A program made the translations under genes and the position numbers. The notes under the pieces were generated by a model. That model was not told where the DNA came from, made no database searches, and saw only the letters and a list, made by a program, of their open reading frames with translations. A stretch of 64,000 nucleotides of DNA from Actinoalloteichus caeruleus DSM 43889. Lineage in GTDB: Bacteria; Actinomycetota; Actinomycetes; Mycobacteriales; Pseudonocardiaceae. The stretch lies in assembly GCF_000429185.2 (NCBI RefSeq), contig NZ_AUBJ02000001.1, positions 3,038,001 to 3,102,000 on the forward strand, read 5' to 3'. Positions 44,389 through 53,670 of this stretch are shown piece after piece (the stretch's first letter is position 1; the number at the start of each line of letters is the position of its first letter).

Positions 44389-44469
44389 TCAGCCCTGACG
44401 ACACAGCGCGCTGGCGGCACGGCCGAGGTCAAGGGGACCTCTCCGCTCACGACCACCGCGCTGGTGCAT
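44389..44469 (-). CDS. Putative cysteine-type attenuator leader peptide
   Basis: A 26-codon ORF with a very strong ribosome site (GAGGAGGAAC directly before the ATG at 44469). The peptide ends RRGPLDLGRAASALCRQG, close in pattern to the RRHxDLxRVxSAxCR end shared by many actinobacterial leader peptides before sulfur-metabolism genes. Its Cys codon (TGT at 44401-44403) is the fourth from the end of the coding part. It lies 88 nt upstream of cysteine dioxygenase on the same strand. Ribosome stalling at this codon when charged tRNA-Cys is low could control the downstream gene. Seen: ORF, ribosome site, motif. Inferred: attenuation. Confidence 0.7.
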   Translation of the reverse strand: MHQRGGRERRGPLDLGRAASALCRQG

Positions 44470-45042
44470 GTTCCTCCTCGGATGCGGCCCGAAGCCCCGT
44501 CGACCGCACGGGGGCGGGGTCCTGGTGACGCCGTCCGTGACCGGGCGGGCTCCTGGGCCGTGACTAAGAAAACCAAGACCGGGGTTGGGCGTCAACCTGG
44601 CACACGCCAACCTGGTCAAGAATCCTCCACTTTGGTGACTAAACCTCGAACGGGCGAGAAACTGATCACCGGGAGTATCGGTGGCCGACGCGGGTGACCC
44701 GCCCGCTCGGCCCCCCGGGATCGCACCGCCGGCCACCCGGCGGGCACGCCCGTCGTCGCTGGTGGAACCACCGCACAGCCTGTCCCCGCACCTCTCGCGC
44801 GTCCGCCCTGTCACTCGCGCGGTCATACCCGTCGAGGACCGAGCCCAAACCACCCCGAGGCCAGGAAGATCACCCTTCCGGCAGCGGCACGCGCGAACCG
44901 GCCTCCCGCCAGGTGGGACAGGACGGCCGCCACCGCTGCCGGCGGGTCGCGGGCGCACCCGGGGCACCCTGCGCCTCGGCCCCACCACCAGCGCCCCGGA
45001 GCCCCTTGGCAGGCCGGGTCGGACCCCGGGCCCGCCGGGCGG
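44470..45042. other. 573-nt intergenic region upstream of the leader peptide, with short repeats
   Basis: No convincing gene. At 44560-44642 the GC content drops and short direct repeats appear: GTGACTAA at 44560-44567 and 44635-44642, and CAACCTGG at 44593-44600 and 44608-44615, the latter 15 nt apart. TTGAC-like hexamers occur here on the minus strand. This is probably the promoter and regulator region for the leader peptide and cysteine dioxygenase. The rest, to the cystathionine gamma-lyase stop, shows nothing recognisable. Confidence 0.4.
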
Positions 45043-46191
45043 TCAGTCCCGCGCCACCCCGTCGAGCGCGGCCACCACGTCCCGGACGAGGTCGTCCGAA
45101 TCCTCGCAGCCGGCGGAGAACCGGACGAACCCCGGCGCGACGGCGTCGCCCCACTGGGCTCGTCGGTCCACCGTCGAGTGCACGCCGCCGAAACTGGTCG
45201 CCTCGGCGAGCAGCGAGCTGCGCCGGACCAGCTGGGAGACGCAGGAGGCGTCCGGCAGTTCGAAGCGGAACACGCCGCCGAACCGGCGCATCTGCGCCCT
45301 GGCCACCGCGTGGGACGGGTCGCCGGGAAGCCCTGGCCACCGCAGGTTCGTGACGAGCGGATGTCCCTCGAGCGCCGCGCACAGCGCCGCCGCGTTCTCC
45401 GCCTGCCGGGCCAGCCGGAGGTCGAGCGTGCTCAGGCTGCGGTGGGCGAGCCACGCCTCGAAGGGGCCGGGCAGGGAACCGTCCCGCCCGCGCCCGGCCC
45501 GGAGCCGGTCGGCCAACTCGGGATCGGCGGTCGACACGTGCCCCAGGAGCAGGTCGCTGTGCCCCGTCAACGCCTTGGTGTCACTGGCGACGACCACGTC
45601 CGCCCCCAGTTCGAGCGGCCGCTGGCCCAGTGGCGTCGCGGTCGTGTTGTCGACGGCGACCAGGGCACCGACCCGCCGCGCCATCGCGGACAGCGCGGCG
45701 ATGTCGCACACGTCGAGACCGGGGTTCGCCGGCGTCTCCAACAGCACCAGGCACGCGCCGGCCAGGACCTCGTCCGACCAGGGTCCCCTGGCCGGTACCT
45801 CCCGGACCGTGACGCCGGTCCTGGCCAGGTCGGCCGCGGCGAAGTTCCTCGTCCCGTAGTACCCGTCGGCTGGCAGCACGACCGTGTCCCCTGGCCGGGG
45901 GACCGCGCGGAGCAGGGCGCTGATCGCGGCCATCCCCGACGGGAACAGCACGCACTGCCCACCGTCGAGCGAGCCGATGGACTCCTCAAGAGCGGTCCAG
46001 CTGGGGTTTCCCGACCGGCCGTACTCCACCGCACCGGGGACGGCGGGCATGTCCTCCGCTCCCGCCAGGTGGTACGGGGCCGCGAAGACCGGCCCGGGGC
46101 GCAACGGCGCGCCCGTCCTCGGTGGTTCGTGCCCGGCGTGCACGCACCGGGTCCCGTCGCCCCACTCCGCTGCCCCTGAACTCACGACCAC
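45043..46191 (-). CDS. Cystathionine gamma-lyase-type PLP enzyme
   Basis: A 382-residue trans-sulfuration enzyme. It has the family start [17 protein letters not shown], the active-site Tyr in EYGRSGNP, and PLP Lys in [12 protein letters not shown]. It probably splits cystathionine to cysteine, ammonia and 2-oxobutyrate; a cystathionine synthase or related lyase activity cannot be excluded. Its start overlaps the gpsA end, so it is the third gene of a plsC-gpsA-lyase unit. The next gene downstream is cysteine dioxygenase, giving a cysteine-making and cysteine-oxidising pair, though the two are separated by a region with its own leader. Confidence 0.88.
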   Translation of the reverse strand: MVVSSGAAEWGDGTRCVHAGHEPPRTGAPLRPGPVFAAPYHLAGAEDMPAVPGAVEYGRSGNPSWTALEESIGSLDGGQCVLFPSGMAAISALLRAVPRPGDTVVLPADGYYGTRNFAAADLARTGVTVREVPARGPWSDEVLAGACLVLLETPANPGLDVCDIAALSAMARRVGALVAVDNTTATPLGQRPLELGADVVVASDTKALTGHSDLLLGHVSTADPELADRLRAGRGRDGSLPGPFEAWLAHRSLSTLDLRLARQAENAAALCAALEGHPLVTNLRWPGLPGDPSHAVARAQMRRFGGVFRFELPDASCVSQLVRRSSLLAEATSFGGVHSTVDRRAQWGDAVAPGFVRFSAGCEDSDDLVRDVVAALDGVARD

Positions 46192-47201
46192 TCCGCCTTC
46201 CTCGCCCTACCGAGCAGGGCGGACGCCATCGCCCGAGGAGCGAGCCCCTCGTGGCAGACCCGGTGCACCGCGTCGGTGATGGGCATCTCGACGCCGTGGC
46301 GCATCGCGAGTTCCCGGATCGACGAGCACGACTTCACACCCTCGGCGACCTGTCCGTTGCCGGCGGCGGTGGCCTCGGTCAGCGTGGCGCCGCCGCCCAA
46401 CCGGCCCCCGAAGGTGCGGTTCCGCGACAGCGGGGAGGAACAGGTCGCGACGAGATCCCCCATGCCGGCCAGGCCCGCGAAGGTCTGCGGGTCGGCGCCC
46501 AGCGCGGCACCGAGGCGGGCGATCTCGGCGAGACCCCGGGTGATCAGCGTCGCCGCCGTGTTCTCCCCGAAGCCGAGGCCGCCGGCGATCCCGCAGGCGA
46601 GGGCGATCACGTTCTTGCAGGCGCCACCGAGCTCGCAACCGACGACGTCGCTGTTGGTGTAGGGCCGGAAGTAGCCGGTGGAGCTGGCGCGCTGGAGCGC
46701 GAGCGCCAACGCCGGGTCCTCGGCCGCGACCACGCTGGCCGTGGGCTGCTCGTCGGCGATCTCCTTCGCCAGGTTCGGCCCCGTGACGACGGCCACCCGG
46801 TCACCACCCACCCCGGCGACCTCGCTGATGACCTCACTCATGCGTTTCAGGCTGCCCAGTTCGACGCCCTTGGCCAGGCTGACCAACGGAGCCGCCGGCG
46901 GCAGCAGGGAGCGCCACGACTCGAGGTTGGCCCGCAGCGTCTGGCTCGGCACGGCGAGCACCACCGCCTCGGCGCCCCGGAGCGCGGCCTCCGGGTCCGC
47001 GGTGGCCGTCAGGTTCGCCGGCAGGGGGACCCCGGGGAGGTAGTCGGGATTGGAACGGCTGGTGGTGACCGCCTCCGCGACCTCGGTGCGGCGCGCGCAC
47101 AGCACGACCTCCCGACCGGCGTCGGCCAGCACCTTCGCGAACGCGGTACCCCAGGACCCGGCGCCGAGCACCGCGACGCGGTGCGGGACGGGGGCGTTCA
47201 C
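46182..47201 (-). CDS. gpsA: Glycerol-3-phosphate dehydrogenase [NAD(P)+]
   Basis: A 339-residue GpsA that reduces dihydroxyacetone phosphate to sn-glycerol 3-phosphate for phospholipids. It has the dinucleotide loop [17 protein letters not shown] near the N terminus, [17 protein letters not shown], and the catalytic Lys in [12 protein letters not shown]. It starts with GTG in a GTGA overlap with plsC, tying two steps of phosphatidate synthesis together. Its end overlaps the lyase start. Confidence 0.97.
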   Translation of the reverse strand: MNAPVPHRVAVLGAGSWGTAFAKVLADAGREVVLCARRTEVAEAVTTSRSNPDYLPGVPLPANLTATADPEAALRGAEAVVLAVPSQTLRANLESWRSLLPPAAPLVSLAKGVELGSLKRMSEVISEVAGVGGDRVAVVTGPNLAKEIADEQPTASVVAAEDPALALALQRASSTGYFRPYTNSDVVGCELGGACKNVIALACGIAGGLGFGENTAATLITRGLAEIARLGAALGADPQTFAGLAGMGDLVATCSSPLSRNRTFGGRLGGGATLTEATAAGNGQVAEGVKSCSSIRELAMRHGVEMPITDAVHRVCHEGLAPRAMASALLGRARKAEWS

Positions 47202-48052
47202 GCCCGCTCCACCGGGGAGTCCCCGTCCTTCCCCGGCCGTCGTTCGGCGTCGGTGGCCGCGTCGGCCGCGCCGTCCACCGGGTCGGTGGCGCTCCCGGCG
47301 GCGTCCCCGTCGGAGGCGGCGGAGTCGGTGCCGCTCCGGCCGCCGGGCCGGTGGAAGGCCACCGGGGGTGTCTCGTTCCGCACGGACCCCAACAGGTCGC
47401 GCACCCCGCTCATCACGGCGTCGGTCACCTCGCGGAGCAGCGCCGCGTCCCGGGGGCGTCCCCGGTAGGCATCGAGGTCAACGGGTTCCCCGAACTCGAC
47501 GACCACCCGACGACGGCGCGGGGAGGGGCGGAACTTCTTGGTCTGGTAGTCGTGCACCTCGTGCGTGCCCCAGTTCACGGCCGGGATCACCGGGACGTCG
47601 GTGTCCAGCGCGAGCCGCGCGACACCGGTCTTGGAGTACATCGGCCATCGTTCGGGGTCCCGCCCGACGGTCCCCTCCGGGTAGATGACGACCACCTTCC
47701 CGGCACCCAGTCCCTCGACCGCCGCGCGCAGGCTCCGCTGGGCGTTTCCGGAACCCCGGTACACCGGGATCTGGCCGGCACCGCGCAGGAGCGATCCCAC
47801 CACGGGCACCTTCCACAGGCTGTGCTTGGCCATGAACCGCGGAACCCGGCCGGCGGAGTGCACGGCGACGGCGTCGTACACCGGGTCGATCTCGGAGATG
47901 TGGTTGAACACCACCAGGGCGCCGCCCTCACGGGGGAGACGATCACCACCACGGAATTCGTTGCGGGAGAACAACCGGATCGCCGGGTAGAACACGGCTG
48001 CGGCGAACCCGACCCAGAACCCCCCCTTTTCCCTGGTCACCTTGGTGGTCAC
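47198..48052 (-). CDS. plsC: 1-acylglycerol-3-phosphate O-acyltransferase
   Basis: A 284-residue PlsC-family membrane-associated acyltransferase. It has the HX4D motif in FNHISEIDP, the glycerol-phosphate site PVYRGSG, the EGT motif YPEGTVGRD and [12 protein letters not shown]. It acylates lysophosphatidate or a similar acceptor. The GTG at 48052 (GGGAGGG 8 nt upstream) is preferred over a longer start that would add a 21-residue Arg/Thr-rich stretch. The last 55 residues are an Ala/Asp/Ser-rich tail of unknown role. It is divergent from cofC. Confidence 0.93.
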   Translation of the reverse strand: MTTKVTREKGGFWVGFAAAVFYPAIRLFSRNEFRGGDRLPREGGALVVFNHISEIDPVYDAVAVHSAGRVPRFMAKHSLWKVPVVGSLLRGAGQIPVYRGSGNAQRSLRAAVEGLGAGKVVVIYPEGTVGRDPERWPMYSKTGVARLALDTDVPVIPAVNWGTHEVHDYQTKKFRPSPRRRRVVVEFGEPVDLDAYRGRPRDAALLREVTDAVMSGVRDLLGSVRNETPPVAFHRPGGRSGTDSAASDGDAAGSATDPVDGAADAATDAERRPGKDGDSPVERA

Positions 48053-48176
48053 CCAGCCCTCCCTCGTCCTCGGCCGGCGGTGGGTCGCGCATCGGCCTGC
48101 CGCGAGTGTGCCCACCGCCTGTCCGACAGGTTAGGCGGGGGTCTCGCCAGAACACCACGACGTCGGTCAGGATGGT

Positions 48177-48857
48177 GTGGTGGATGGCGGTGTGGACCTG
48201 TTGATCCCGGTCAAGATGCTGCATGCGGCCAAGTCGCGGCTGCTCGGCGCGCTCGATGGCGGCGCGCGGGACCCGCGCCTGCACTCCTCCCTGGTCATCG
48301 CGTTGGCGTTGGACACGGCGACAGCGGCCAGGGAGGCGGTGGGCGTGCGGCGAGTGCACGTGTTGACCGCGGACTCGACCACGGCGGCGGCGGTGCGGGC
48401 GGACGGGTTCTCCGTCGTGACCGATCACCACGACGCCGGGCTGAACGCGGCGCTCAGGCACGGGTCGGAGTGGCTGCGCAACCACGTCGGGGCGGACCGG
48501 ATCGGCGCGTTGCAGGCCGACCTGCCGGCCCTGACGGCGCTCGAACTCGGTGCCGCCATCGCGGCGGCCGGCCAGAGCCGGGGGTTCTGCCCCGACCGAC
48601 AAGGCACGGGCACGACCTTCCTGCTGGCCGCGCGGGGTGAGGCCCTGGACCCCCGGTTCGGGGTCGGTTCGGCCCGCCGGCACCGGGAGGCGGGAGCGGT
48701 GGAGCTGCGCGGGAGCTGGCCGACTCTGCGCTGCGACGTGGACACCGCCGCCGACCTGGGTGAGGCGGCGAGCCTCGGGCTGGGCCCCAGGACGGCGGAG
48801 CTGTTCGAGCGGGCGGACCAGGTGGGCGCGCGTCGGCCGGCGCGCCGGGGGGCATGA
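48177..48857 (+). CDS. cofC: 2-phospho-L-lactate (or phosphoenolpyruvate) guanylyltransferase
   Basis: A 226-residue CofC/FbiD-type nucleotidyltransferase of coenzyme F420 synthesis. It has the opening LLIPVKMLHAAKSRL, the QADLPALTALEL acidic site and GTGTTFLLAARGEALDPRFGVGSARRH. In mycobacteria the enzyme uses GTP and phosphoenolpyruvate; which substrate applies here cannot be read from sequence. It implies that the organism makes F420. Two successive GTG codons are possible starts. It lies just before ppk1, as in M. tuberculosis. Confidence 0.93.
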   Translation: MVDGGVDLLIPVKMLHAAKSRLLGALDGGARDPRLHSSLVIALALDTATAAREAVGVRRVHVLTADSTTAAAVRADGFSVVTDHHDAGLNAALRHGSEWLRNHVGADRIGALQADLPALTALELGAAIAAAGQSRGFCPDRQGTGTTFLLAARGEALDPRFGVGSARRHREAGAVELRGSWPTLRCDVDTAADLGEAASLGLGPRTAELFERADQVGARRPARRGA

Positions 48858-48953
48858 CCGGCCCGGCGCCCACCGGACGGCGGGGCGAGCGGCCACGGCC
48901 GCCCCTCGCCGCCACCCGGAGCGGTGCGCACCGGGGCTGGCTACGGTGGCGCG

Positions 48954-49310
48954 GTGGCCACCTCACCCACCCCGCCGCCGGGAACCTCGCCCACCGGTGG
49001 GACGACCTCGCCCCACCACCCCGACGGCACCGGGTCCCCGTCACCGCCGCCGAGGCGGGCCGAGCAGGCCACGGTGTGCGACATCCTCGACGACGGTTCG
49101 CTGACGGTGCTGCGGGACGACGGACTCCTGGTGGACGTGCCGGCGGTCGCGGTGACCTCGGGCGGCTGGATCGCGCCGCGGAGCGGCCAACGCGTCACGG
49201 TGTGGCGCGCCGCCGACGGCACGGTCGCCCTCGTTCTCCCACCCGCCGTGCCGCCGTCGCCGGATGTTCACCCCAATGCGCGTATCTCCTGGCCCGTTGG
49301 GGGTCGTTGA
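48954..49310 (+). CDS. Small beta-barrel-like hypothetical protein between cofC and ppk1
   Basis: About 118 residues. The first 40 are Pro/Thr/Gly-rich and probably disordered. The rest (QATVCDILDDGSLTVLRDDGLLVDVPAVAV, then GQRVTVWRAADGTVALVLPP) has the alternating pattern of a small beta-barrel, somewhat like cold-shock or OB proteins. I recall similar short proteins between cofC and ppk in other actinomycetes, but cannot name a family. The GTG start at 48954 lacks a clear ribosome site. Its stop is 18 nt before the ppk1 start. Confidence 0.55.
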   Translation: MATSPTPPPGTSPTGGTTSPHHPDGTGSPSPPPRRAEQATVCDILDDGSLTVLRDDGLLVDVPAVAVTSGGWIAPRSGQRVTVWRAADGTVALVLPPAVPPSPDVHPNARISWPVGGR

Positions 49311-49328
49311 GGAGGACAATGGGGACTC

Positions 49329-51665
49329 GTGGAAGCGGAGCGTGGGACGGGTCGACGGGATCGGGCGGACGAGCGGACGGACATCGGCGCGGGCGCCGAG
49401 GGGCGGTCGGAGCGGACCGGTCCATCGGGTTCCCCGGCTCCGGGGGCCGACCTGGCGGCGGTGGTCGCGCCACGCCCCGTCGCCGCCGGAGCGGAGCGAC
49501 CGCGTCCCGCCGGTGACGCCCAGAGCGCCGCGATCTCCCACGGCGGCCACTCCGGTCGCGCCTTCCCCCCGGCTCCCCCCGCGGCGACCCCGACCGAGCC
49601 GACCTCGACCGGGCTGCCGGAGGACCGCTACCTGAACCGGGAGCTGTCCTGGCTCGACTTCAACGCGCGAGTGCTGGCGCTGGCCGAGGACGACTCCCAG
49701 CCGCTGCTGGAACGCGCGAAGTTCCTGGCGATCTTCGCCGAGAACCTCGACGAGTTCTACATGGTGCGGGTCGCCGGCCTGAAACGCCGCGACGAGACGG
49801 GGCTCTCCGTCCGCAGCTCCGACGGGCTGTCACCCCGCGAACAGCTCGCCAGGATCTCCGCCCGGACGCAGGAACTGGCCGAGCAGCACGCCAACGCCTT
49901 CCTCGACGACATCCGCCCCGCGTTGGAGACCCACGGGTTGCGCATCGTCCGGTGGAGCGACCTCAGCAGGGCCGAGCAGCACCTCATGTCGATCTACTTC
50001 GGCGAGCAGGTGTTCCCGGTGCTGACGCCCCTCGCGGTCGACCCCGCCCACCCGTTCCCCTACATCTCCGGGCTGTCGCTGAACCTCGCCGTCATCGTCC
50101 GGGACTCCTCCAGCGGCGCTCCCCGCTTCGCCCGGGTCAAGGTGCCGAACAACGTGCCCCGGCTGATCCAGGTGCAGCCCAGCGGCGAGACGACCGCGAT
50201 CACCTTCCTCCCGCTGGAGGAGCTGATCGCCGCTCACCTCGACCGGCTCTTCGCCGGCATGGAGGTGATGGAGCACCACGTGTTCCGGGTGACCCGCAAC
50301 GCCGACCTGGAGGTGGAGGAGGACCGCGACGAGGACCTCCTCCAGGCCCTGGAACGGGAACTCGCCCGTCGCCGGTTCGGACCGCCGGTGCGGCTGGAGG
50401 TCTCCGACGCCATGAGCCCGCACACCCTGGAGCTGCTGCTGCGCGAACTGGACGTCGACCCGAACGACGTCGTCCGGGTCCCGGGGCCGCTCGACCTGTC
50501 CTGCCTGTCGTTGCTCCACCGGGTCGACCTCCCTCAGCTCAAGGACCGCCCCTTCGTCCCCGCGACCAACCCCGCCTTCGGCGAGGGTGAGACGCCCAAG
50601 GACGTCTTCGCGATGCTGCGCCGCCGGGACATCCTGGTGCACCACCCCTACGAGTCGTTCTCGACGAGCGTGCAGCGCTTCGTCGAACAGGCCGCGGCCG
50701 ACCCGAAGGTGCTGGCGATCAAGCAGACGCTGTACCGCACCTCGGGCGACTCCCCGATCGTCGACGCCCTGATCGACGCGGCCGAGGCGGGCAAGCAGGT
50801 CGTGGCGCTGGTCGAGATCAAGGCGCGCTTCGACGAACAGGCCAACATCCGGTGGGCCCGGGCGTTGGAGCGGGCCGGGGTGCACGTGGTGTACGGGCTC
50901 GTCGGCCTGAAGACCCACTGCAAGGTGGCGTTGGTGGTGCGGCAGGAGGGCACCACGATCCGCCGGTACTGCCACATCGGCACCGGGAACTACAACCCGA
51001 AGACGGCGAGGACCTACGAGGACATCGGGCTGCTCACCTCGGAACCCGACCTCGGCGCCGACCTCACGGACCTGTTCAACTCCCTCACCGGCTACGCCAG
51101 CCAGACCGCCTACCGCAGCATCCTGGTCGCGCCGCACGGTGTCCGGCGCGGCATCATCGAACGGATCGACGGGGAGATCGAGCGGGCCAGGGCCGGTGAG
51201 CTCAGCGGAGTCCGCATCAAGGTGAACGCCCTGGTGGACGAGCAGGTCATCGATGCCCTGTACCGCGCGTCCCAGGCGGGCGTCCCGGTGGAGGTCGTGG
51301 TGCGCGGCATCTGCGCGCTCCGGCCGGGGATCCCCGGGTTGTCCGACCGGATCCACGTCCGATCCATCCTGGGCCGGTTCCTGGAGCACTCCCGCATCTA
51401 CCACTTCGTGGGCGCGGGTGAGCGCTGGATCGGCAGCGCGGACATGATGCACCGCAACCTGGACCGGCGGATCGAGATCCAGGTGCGCATCACCGACCCG
51501 GACCTCGTCGACCAACTCGACTCGGTCATGCGTTCGGCGTTGCACCCGTCCGTCCGCTGCTGGGTGCTGGGGCCGGACGGGGAGTGGGACCCCTCACCCA
51601 CCGAGGGCGAGCGGGTCCGGGACCACCAGTACGAACTGCTGCGCCGGTACCAGGCCACCGGGTGA
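49329..51665 (+). CDS. ppk1: Polyphosphate kinase
   Basis: A 778-residue PPK1 that reversibly builds polyphosphate from ATP. The N-terminal domain begins at [16 protein letters not shown] after about 95 residues of charged, Ala/Pro-rich extension not seen in most PPKs. The catalytic core has [26 protein letters not shown] with the phosphorylated His, the [17 protein letters not shown] motif and the C-terminal [16 protein letters not shown]. The start is a GTG at 49329; the length of the extension makes a later start conceivable. It is followed by mutT1, the standard mycobacterial pair. Confidence 0.96.
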   Translation: MEAERGTGRRDRADERTDIGAGAEGRSERTGPSGSPAPGADLAAVVAPRPVAAGAERPRPAGDAQSAAISHGGHSGRAFPPAPPAATPTEPTSTGLPEDRYLNRELSWLDFNARVLALAEDDSQPLLERAKFLAIFAENLDEFYMVRVAGLKRRDETGLSVRSSDGLSPREQLARISARTQELAEQHANAFLDDIRPALETHGLRIVRWSDLSRAEQHLMSIYFGEQVFPVLTPLAVDPAHPFPYISGLSLNLAVIVRDSSSGAPRFARVKVPNNVPRLIQVQPSGETTAITFLPLEELIAAHLDRLFAGMEVMEHHVFRVTRNADLEVEEDRDEDLLQALERELARRRFGPPVRLEVSDAMSPHTLELLLRELDVDPNDVVRVPGPLDLSCLSLLHRVDLPQLKDRPFVPATNPAFGEGETPKDVFAMLRRRDILVHHPYESFSTSVQRFVEQAAADPKVLAIKQTLYRTSGDSPIVDALIDAAEAGKQVVALVEIKARFDEQANIRWARALERAGVHVVYGLVGLKTHCKVALVVRQEGTTIRRYCHIGTGNYNPKTARTYEDIGLLTSEPDLGADLTDLFNSLTGYASQTAYRSILVAPHGVRRGIIERIDGEIERARAGELSGVRIKVNALVDEQVIDALYRASQAGVPVEVVVRGICALRPGIPGLSDRIHVRSILGRFLEHSRIYHFVGAGERWIGSADMMHRNLDRRIEIQVRITDPDLVDQLDSVMRSALHPSVRCWVLGPDGEWDPSPTEGERVRDHQYELLRRYQATG

Positions 51666-51736
51666 GACGCGCGCTCCCCAGGTAGGTTCTCGTCGGCGCG
51701 GAGGAGCGCGCCGGACGGGTTGGCGCACACGGGCTG

Positions 51737-52669
51737 GTGGGGGCAGTGGCGAGCAGCAGGGATACGCGAACGGTGCGGGCGGCCGGCGCGGTGGTGTGGC
51801 GCTGGCGGTCGACCGGGCACGGGGCGGAGGTCGCCGTGGTGCACCGCTCCCGCTACGACGACTGGTCGTTGCCCAAGGGGAAGCGGAACCCCCGCGAGAC
51901 CCGGCAGGCCACCGCCGTCCGGGAGGTCGCCGAGGAGACGGGTATGGCGGTCGCCCTGGGCAGGTCGCTCGGCTCGGTCCGCTACCGGGTCCTCTCGCCG
52001 GACGGCGCGGGGCGCACGGTGGTCGAGTACTTCAGCGCCCACGCCCTCGGCGGGGACTTCGGGCCGGGGGACGAGGTCGACGACCTGCGGTGGCTTCCCG
52101 TCCACGAGGCGAGGGCCGTCCTGACCAGGGAGGCCGACCGGCAGGTGCTGGACCGCTTCGCCGCCGCGCCACCAGACCTGCGGACGGTGCTGCTGGTCCG
52201 GCACGCCAGGGCGGGGAGCCGGGAGGAGTGGGCGGGCGCCGACGAGTTCCGGCCGCTCAGCGGACGTGGCCGGAAACAGGCCGAGGCGCTGGCGGACCTG
52301 TTGCCGGTGTTCGGGCCGACCCGGGTGCACTCGGCACCGATGACGCGGTGCCTCGACACGGTGTCGCCGGTGGCGAGGGCGCTGGGCGCGGCGGTGGTCG
52401 CGGAACCCGCGCTGACCGAGGAGGCGTTCGCTCGGGAGCCGGCTGCGGCCGAGGACCGCCTGTTGGCGTTGGTCGGGCTGCCGGAGACCGTGGTGGTGTG
52501 CAGCCAGGGCGGGGCGATTCCCAGCCTGCTGTCCCGGCTGGCGGCCAACGGCGGGGTGGAACTCCCGGCCCCGCGCAGCCGCAAGGCGAGCACCTGGGTG
52601 TTGTCGTTCCTGCCCTCGCGGCCGGTGCTGGTGGCGGCCGACTACATCTCCAACCCGAGGGGCTGGTGA
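51737..52669 (+). CDS. mutT1: MutT1-type protein: Nudix hydrolase fused to histidine phosphatase
   Basis: A 310-residue two-domain enzyme. The Nudix domain (residues about 12-145) has the box GKRNPRETRQATAVREVAEETGM. The histidine phosphatase domain (about 150-305) starts with LLVRHARAGSREEW. In mycobacteria MutT1 removes oxidised nucleotides such as 8-oxo-dGTP and diadenosine polyphosphates. Two GTG starts 9 nt apart are possible. It sits after ppk1 and converges with hupB with 31 nt between. Confidence 0.95.
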   Translation: MGAVASSRDTRTVRAAGAVVWRWRSTGHGAEVAVVHRSRYDDWSLPKGKRNPRETRQATAVREVAEETGMAVALGRSLGSVRYRVLSPDGAGRTVVEYFSAHALGGDFGPGDEVDDLRWLPVHEARAVLTREADRQVLDRFAAAPPDLRTVLLVRHARAGSREEWAGADEFRPLSGRGRKQAEALADLLPVFGPTRVHSAPMTRCLDTVSPVARALGAAVVAEPALTEEAFAREPAAAEDRLLALVGLPETVVVCSQGGAIPSLLSRLAANGGVELPAPRSRKASTWVLSFLPSRPVLVAADYISNPRGW

Positions 52670-52700
52670 CGGGCCGACCGGCCGCGAGGGCGCCGAACGC

Positions 52701-53420
52701 TCAGCCGCCGCTGCGCGAGGTGGTGCGCCGGCTGGAACCCCCCGTGCGGGACTTGGTGCCCCCGGAGGTGGACCGGCTGCCCGACGTGCTCCTCGTCGAC
52801 GTCGACGTGCTCCGGGTGGTGCCGGACGAACCGGAACGTCCGCTGCCGCTCTTCGTGGAGGACGAGCGGGGCTGGGGCACGCTGGACCGGGTACCGGTGC
52901 TCGTCTTGCGCCCCGTGGTCGACGTGGTGGACCGGCTCGAACCGCTGGTCCTGGTCGTCCCGGTTCGCCCCGTCGTCTGCCGGCTGGTGGTGGACTTCGT
53001 GGCCGTGGAGCGGCCGGTGCTCGTCCGCCCGGGCCCGGTCTTGCCGGTTCCCGTGGTCTTCGTGGGGGTGGTCCCACCACGGCCCCGGCCCGTGGTGGTC
53101 GTGGTGGTCGTGGTCGCCCTGGCGGCGGGCACCCTGGGCAGTTTCCGCTGCCCGCCCACGACCTCCCGGAAGTTGGTGCCGGGCCGGAACGCGGGAACGT
53201 TGGTGCGCTTCACGCGCACCGCCTCCCCGGTCCGGGGGTTGCGGGCGGTGCGTGCCGCCCTGGCCCGCTTCTCGAAGACCCCGAAACCGGAGATGTTGAC
53301 CTTCTCGCCCTTCTGCACGCGGCGGACGATGAGGTCGAGGACTCCGTCGACCGCCGCGGTGGCGGTCTTGCGGTCGCCGATACGCTCGGCGAGTGCGTCG
53401 ATGAGTTCGGCCTTGTTCAT
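52701..53420 (-). CDS. hupB: HU-family nucleoid protein HupB with Thr/Ser/Arg-rich tail
   Basis: A 239-residue actinobacterial HU. The N-terminal 90 residues are a normal HU fold: [41 protein letters not shown] and [16 protein letters not shown]. The tail of some 150 residues is normally Lys/Ala-rich (PAKKA repeats); here it is built mainly of Thr, Ser, Gly and Arg with about ten Lys, including runs such as TTTTTTTT. The frame is the only one continuous with the HU fold and ends cleanly. The ATG at 53420 matches the universal HU start. A 20-bp palindrome lies 53 nt upstream. It binds and compacts DNA. Confidence 0.93.
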   Translation of the reverse strand: MNKAELIDALAERIGDRKTATAAVDGVLDLIVRRVQKGEKVNISGFGVFEKRARAARTARNPRTGEAVRVKRTNVPAFRPGTNFREVVGGQRKLPRVPAARATTTTTTTTGRGRGGTTPTKTTGTGKTGPGRTSTGRSTATKSTTSRQTTGRTGTTRTSGSSRSTTSTTGRKTSTGTRSSVPQPRSSSTKSGSGRSGSSGTTRSTSTSTRSTSGSRSTSGGTKSRTGGSSRRTTSRSGG

Positions 53421-53473
53421 CTTCAGTCCCTCTCCCGAGACAAACACAGCGCCCTCGGCGATGCGCCGATTCT

Positions 53474-53493
53474 GTGCCTGTCAGGACAGGCAC
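53474..53493. promoter_or_regulatory. Perfect palindrome in the hupB upstream region
   Basis: GTGCCTGTC, 2 nt, GACAGGCAC: a perfect 9-bp inverted repeat, 53 nt before the hupB start codon. It is suited to a dimeric DNA-binding protein; the near-absence of a loop makes an RNA hairpin less likely. Confidence 0.5.
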
Positions 53494-53670
53494 CTGCGCC
53501 ACGGTAAGCCGAGGTCGCGGGGGTCGCCATTCTGCGACAGGGGAAAACCGCGGTCATCGGGGCGGGAGTTGGCCCTGGCAGCGGGGAGTTCCGCCTCGCC
53601 TCGGCCGTGATCGGGACGCCCGGTGGACGCCGGTTCCCGTTGCGGCACAACGAGAACCGGCGCCAGGCCC

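Noticed and set aside
52701-53150. His/Asp-rich frame in the hupB tail as the true C terminus after a frameshift
   Set aside because: The alternative frame gives a tail of His/Asp/Gln with no likeness to HU tails, while the Thr/Ser/Arg frame is basic, continuous with the HU fold and ends in a proper stop.
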